A DNA stretch of 64,000 nucleotides, taken from assembly GCF_022749495.1 (NCBI RefSeq), contig NZ_CP094241.1, positions 744,001 through 808,000 of the forward strand, written 5' to 3'. Position numbers and translations under genes: made by a program. This document shows, piece after piece, positions 61,276 to 64,000 of the stretch (the stretch's first letter is position 1; each line of letters opens with the position of its first letter). The notes beneath the pieces were generated by a model. The model was not told where the DNA came from. It searched no databases and worked only from the letters and a program-made list of their open reading frames with translations. Source of the stretch: Neisseria macacae ATCC 33926. GTDB lineage: Bacteria; Pseudomonadota; Gammaproteobacteria; Burkholderiales; Neisseriaceae.

Positions 61276-62244
61276 TCAGAACAAGGCTTCAATCCTTAAC
61301 AGCGCGCCGACGCGGTGTTTTTGGTTTTCCTTGCGGTTGTTGTAGTAGTTGACTTCGGTTTGGGTAAACAGCCAGTTGCGCCAAATCGGTTGGCGGTAGG
61401 TGGTAAACGGACCGTAGGTATTGAGGGCGGCTTTGCGTTTTTCGATATTGCCGCCGGTGTACACGCCGTAGTTGACGTGGCGGTGTTTGCCGAGGTTGTG
61501 TTGGCGGAAGAGGCTGTTGCCCCATGTCCAGTCTTCGGTTTTATCGTGTTCGTATTGCAGGTGTGCCTGATTGGCGATAAAGCTTTTTTCGCTGGGGATG
61601 TAGCGCGTTTCCCAGTTGGTACGGACATGGTGTTTGCTCTTGATGCCGTAACGGTAGATTTGTTCGAGGCTGGTGTCGATGTTGTCGGTCAGTTGCCAAT
61701 TGCTCGAGCTTTTGGCACGGGCGTACAGGTCGCTGCCGGAGCGGATACCGATATCGAAGTCGGTATCGGTGCGCTGTTTTGCAAATACTTCAGACCAGCG
61801 TACGGCAAGGGAGGCGTTGTTGTCGCGGCTTTGGGATGCGTCGAATATCCTGCCGTTGGTATTGGTACGGTTGCGGTAGGCATTGGCTTCGTGTTTCAAC
61901 TCGTCGTCCAAAGAGTCGTCACCGAAAATCACATGGACTTTTTTCTCCAAGGTCGGCAGTTTCAGACGACCCCGTACGCGGGGCGTCACGGTAAACTTGT
62001 CGTCAGGGTTCCATTCGGTATCGAGCATGACGCGCAGGTTGGCGTCGGCAGGGTGGTCGGGGTCGGGTTCGCCAAACCAATCGTCGATGCGGTTGGACCA
62101 TTTGTCCAAGCGTTTGGAAACGACTTCGTGGCGGTGGTCCACCCAAGTGTCGCCGTCGGCGGGCGGTTCGTCTTTTGCGGCGGCAATCGTCGGAAAGAGG
62201 GTGAGCAGGGTGAGTAGGGATAACGTTGTGGTTCGGATAGTCAT
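61276..62244 (-). CDS. Outer-membrane beta-barrel-like protein, unknown function
   Basis: 322 aa. Signal peptide to about residue 23 (IAAA-KD). The mature part is a series of alternating polar/hydrophobic strands with Asp and Lys/His pairs (VRGRLKLPTLEKKVHVIFGDDSLDDE, NYGVYTGGNIEKRKAAL, FTQTEVNYYNNRKENQKHRVGALLRIEALF) and ends with Phe, as outer-membrane barrels do. No named family recognised. One uptake sequence in frame encodes GRLKLP. Confidence 0.75.
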   Translation of the reverse strand: MTIRTTTLSLLTLLTLFPTIAAAKDEPPADGDTWVDHRHEVVSKRLDKWSNRIDDWFGEPDPDHPADANLRVMLDTEWNPDDKFTVTPRVRGRLKLPTLEKKVHVIFGDDSLDDELKHEANAYRNRTNTNGRIFDASQSRDNNASLAVRWSEVFAKQRTDTDFDIGIRSGSDLYARAKSSSNWQLTDNIDTSLEQIYRYGIKSKHHVRTNWETRYIPSEKSFIANQAHLQYEHDKTEDWTWGNSLFRQHNLGKHRHVNYGVYTGGNIEKRKAALNTYGPFTTYRQPIWRNWLFTQTEVNYYNNRKENQKHRVGALLRIEALF

Positions 62245-62304
62245 TGTTTTTCCTTGCTTAATGCATAAAGCTATTATGGACGGTATCTTAGGGATAATGC
62301 AAGT

Positions 62305-62336
62305 CGTCTGAAAAAGGCTGTGATAAAATCTTGCGC
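62305..62336 (+). promoter_or_regulatory. Promoter module shared with 63459-63491
   Basis: GTCGTCTGAAAAAGGCTGTG then ATAAAATCTTGCG. The TGTGATAAAAT part is an extended -10. It is repeated almost exactly ahead of the DUF2868 gene. Confidence 0.55.
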
Positions 62337-62410
62337 GCCCGGTTTGCCGCCGTTCTGTTGTGCAGAAAAGCAGTCAGGCGGGCGCATACCAATACATTAA
62401 GGAAAACCGA

Positions 62411-63394
62411 ATGAGTATTTTGTCGAAAATTTTTGGGAACAAGCCGTCCGGCGAAACGGCACAAGAGCCGCGCAGACTTTCCGCGCAGGAAAAAAGCGAG
62501 GGCGCGGCGCGGGCGATTTATGCGAAAGATAAAGTGTATGTGCCGCTGTCTGCCATGCAGGCGGATGTGTCGGAAGGGACGGGCATCCCTTATATAGGTC
62601 GTCTGAAAGACGGGCGGACGGTTTTATATGTGTTTGAAAGCTATGAAGCGGCGCGGGCTTTTTCAGACGGACAGGACGGCGCTTTAGACGGCATCGCTTT
62701 GGTCGGCGCGTTGGATAAGGCAGACCAGTTCAATAATTTGAGTAATGTCCTGCGTGTCGCGCACTCGTTGGGCATTCAACTGATGGAATACCGAGGACAG
62801 GACGGCGAGCATTTCGAATGCGCACTTTCTTGGCTGATGCGTGTGAACGGCGCGGACGGCATGGCGGCTTCCCGAGAAAAAATGGAAGCGTTGTCCATCG
62901 GTACCGATGCCAAGCTGCCACTGCAATTCCACCCGATAGCCATCGTCGGTTTTTCCAATCCCTATAAGGTTACACCCGCGCGGGCGGAGGAATTGTTCAA
63001 GCAGTTTACGGATGTCGAAGATGAGGAATTGCTGAACTTTTTTGCCGGTAACACGCCGCAGGAAAATGTGCTGTTGATCGGGTTGGTGGAAAAATATTCG
63101 GCGGATTTGGCAAAATCCGTGAAGTATATTGTTTGGAACCAATTGGCAGAGCAGCCGCTTTTTGTCGGGATCAACCGCAAAGATGGCGGGCTTTACGCGC
63201 GGGACGGTTATTTATACCTCTTTTACACCGACCGCTTCCAACACATGGGACCTGTCGGCTGCCATCCCGTTTCCGGCAAGGAAGCAGCGTTGGACTTGGT
63301 TCGCCGCCACGAACTGAAAGGCATCGCCCTGACCGACGGGCTGCACAATATGGCTCGGTTTGAAAACGACGTGATTTTCCAAGACGGGGAATAG
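62411..63394 (+). CDS. SseB-like protein
   Basis: 327 aa from MSILSKIFGNKPSG with TAAGGAAAACCGA ahead of it; the earlier start at 62360 is in the leader. The N-terminal half (VYVPLSAMQADVSEG...GRTVLYVFESYEAARAFSDGQDG...) and the C-terminal half (QPLFVGINRKDGGLYARDGYLYLFYTDRFQH...) look like SseB-type alpha-beta domains seen in enhanced-serine-sensitivity proteins. Function not established. One uptake sequence in frame gives GRLKDG. Confidence 0.75.
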   Translation: MSILSKIFGNKPSGETAQEPRRLSAQEKSEGAARAIYAKDKVYVPLSAMQADVSEGTGIPYIGRLKDGRTVLYVFESYEAARAFSDGQDGALDGIALVGALDKADQFNNLSNVLRVAHSLGIQLMEYRGQDGEHFECALSWLMRVNGADGMAASREKMEALSIGTDAKLPLQFHPIAIVGFSNPYKVTPARAEELFKQFTDVEDEELLNFFAGNTPQENVLLIGLVEKYSADLAKSVKYIVWNQLAEQPLFVGINRKDGGLYARDGYLYLFYTDRFQHMGPVGCHPVSGKEAALDLVRRHELKGIALTDGLHNMARFENDVIFQDGE

Positions 63395-63457
63395 CGGCAA
63401 CCTCTCTTCCGCCACTTGAGCGAAACGGTTTGCCTGAGCCGCATATTTAAAATACAA

Positions 63458-63524
63458 AGGTCGTCTGAAAAGGGCTGTGATAAAATCTTTGCGTTTTCAC
63501 CATCCCTTTCAGACGACCTTTTTT
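63458..63524 (+). terminator. Uptake-sequence hairpin overlapping the DUF2868 promoter and leader
   Basis: AAAGGTCGTCTGAAAAGGG and CCCTTTCAGACGACCTTTTTT enclose TGTGATAAAAT; the T run is immediately followed by the ATG of the next gene. It can end SseB-like transcription, and its arms flank the next gene's promoter. Confidence 0.7.
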
Positions 63525-64000
63525 ATGTTGAACCCATCCCGAAAACTCGCCGAACTTGTCCGTATTTTGGAAGAGGGCGGCTATATTTTTGCCGGCGATC
63601 CCGTGCAGGCGACGGAGGCGTTGCGGCATGTCGAGGGCGGCGTGGAAGGAAAAATCATCCGCCGCGCGGAGATGATAGACAGAGACCGCGGGCTTCGGCA
63701 TACCTTGGAACAAGTGCGGACCGGGTCGTTTTGGCTGTGGGTCGTGGCGGCGACAATGATGTTTAGCGGCGGCTTTTCCGGCACTTACCTTCTGATGGAC
63801 AGCCAAGGGCTGAATTTTTTCCTGATTTTGGCGGGCGTGTTGGGCATGAATACGCTGATGTTGGCGGTATGGTTGGCAACGCTGTTCCTGCGCGTGAAAG
63901 TGGGGCGGTTTTTCAGCAGTCCCGCGACGTGGTTTCGGGGTAAAGACCCCGTCAATCAGGCGGTGTTTCGGCTGTATGCGAACGAATGGCGGCAGCCTTC
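63525..64000 (+). CDS. DUF2868 membrane protein, 3' end outside window
   Basis: 158 codons visible. After a soluble N-terminus (SRKLAELVRILEEGGYIFAGDPVQATEALRHVEGG, RRAEMIDRDRGLRHTLEQVRTGSFW), two transmembrane helices (WVVAATMMFSGGF, then FFLILAGVLGMNTLMLAVWLATLFL) match DUF2868, usually beside a DUF3482 GTPase. The start has no ribosome site and abuts a terminator T run, so it may be made from a nearly leaderless message. Confidence 0.8.
   Translation, partial: MLNPSRKLAELVRILEEGGYIFAGDPVQATEALRHVEGGVEGKIIRRAEMIDRDRGLRHTLEQVRTGSFWLWVVAATMMFSGGFSGTYLLMDSQGLNFFLILAGVLGMNTLMLAVWLATLFLRVKVGRFFSSPATWFRGKDPVNQAVFRLYANEWRQP

Overview
The window is a chromosomal segment of a commensal Neisseria. 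Three things point there: very dense 12-mer DNA uptake sequences, almost all in the AGGTCGTCTGAA dialect that is established for the N. mucosa/sicca group (not the meningococcal ATGCCGTCTGAA); about a dozen Correia repeat enclosed elements (CREE, TATAGTGGATTAA ends); and Neisseria-type orthologues and gene neighbourhoods throughout. Species assignment is inference from the uptake dialect.

Layout. 0-6.3 kb: hisC (cut by the left edge), a 790 bp non-coding stretch, then a leftward run recO-pdxJ-acpS-mutT-small membrane protein, and the dihaem cytochrome c5 gene. 6.5-16.9 kb: tRNA-Arg(CCG), tyrB, folP, glmM, a DedA protein, ansA-tatD, a DUF4336 protein, queC under a preQ1-I riboswitch, a CDP-alcohol phosphatidyltransferase and a DUF2238 membrane protein. 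17-19.6 kb: a membrane protein resembling Pycsar effectors (DUF5706) fused to a DUF3616-like propeller, and a PepSY-like secreted protein. 19.8-27.6 kb: a lipid-modification cluster (hydrolase-methyltransferase fusion, secreted protein, PAP2/dual-specificity phosphatase, CPBP protease, small membrane protein, PlsC-like acyltransferase, CdsA paralogue); with the phosphatidyltransferase at 15.6 kb it rebuilds an E. coli ynbABCD-like set.

27.7-36.6 kb: tsaD, a FetA-like TonB-dependent receptor behind a Fur-box-like site, a two-component system with a CREE between regulator and kinase, rng, glutaredoxin and secB. 36.6-49 kb: a highly structured non-coding region and an extremely AT-rich tract, lpxL, a YchJ-like protein, a GNAT acetyltransferase, an isochorismatase-family protein, a truncated porin, trmA, gph, a CDF zinc exporter, a DUF455 protein, lolA, tehB and a complete IS5-family element. 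49-64 kb: an AT-rich type Va autotransporter without uptake sequences, smc, a tandem pair of PoNi-like (DUF1910/DUF1911) immunity genes, an IS3-family element inserted exactly in the loop of an uptake-sequence terminator, creA, yqgE-ruvX, an outer-membrane-like protein, an SseB-like protein and the start of a DUF2868 membrane protein.

Most genes are housekeeping. The accessory or little-described material is the DUF5706-DUF3616 fusion, the ynb-like lipid cluster, the autotransporter next to IS5, the duplicated immunity genes next to IS3, and the structured region at 36.9-37.1 kb. No CRISPR array, rRNA or prophage is seen.
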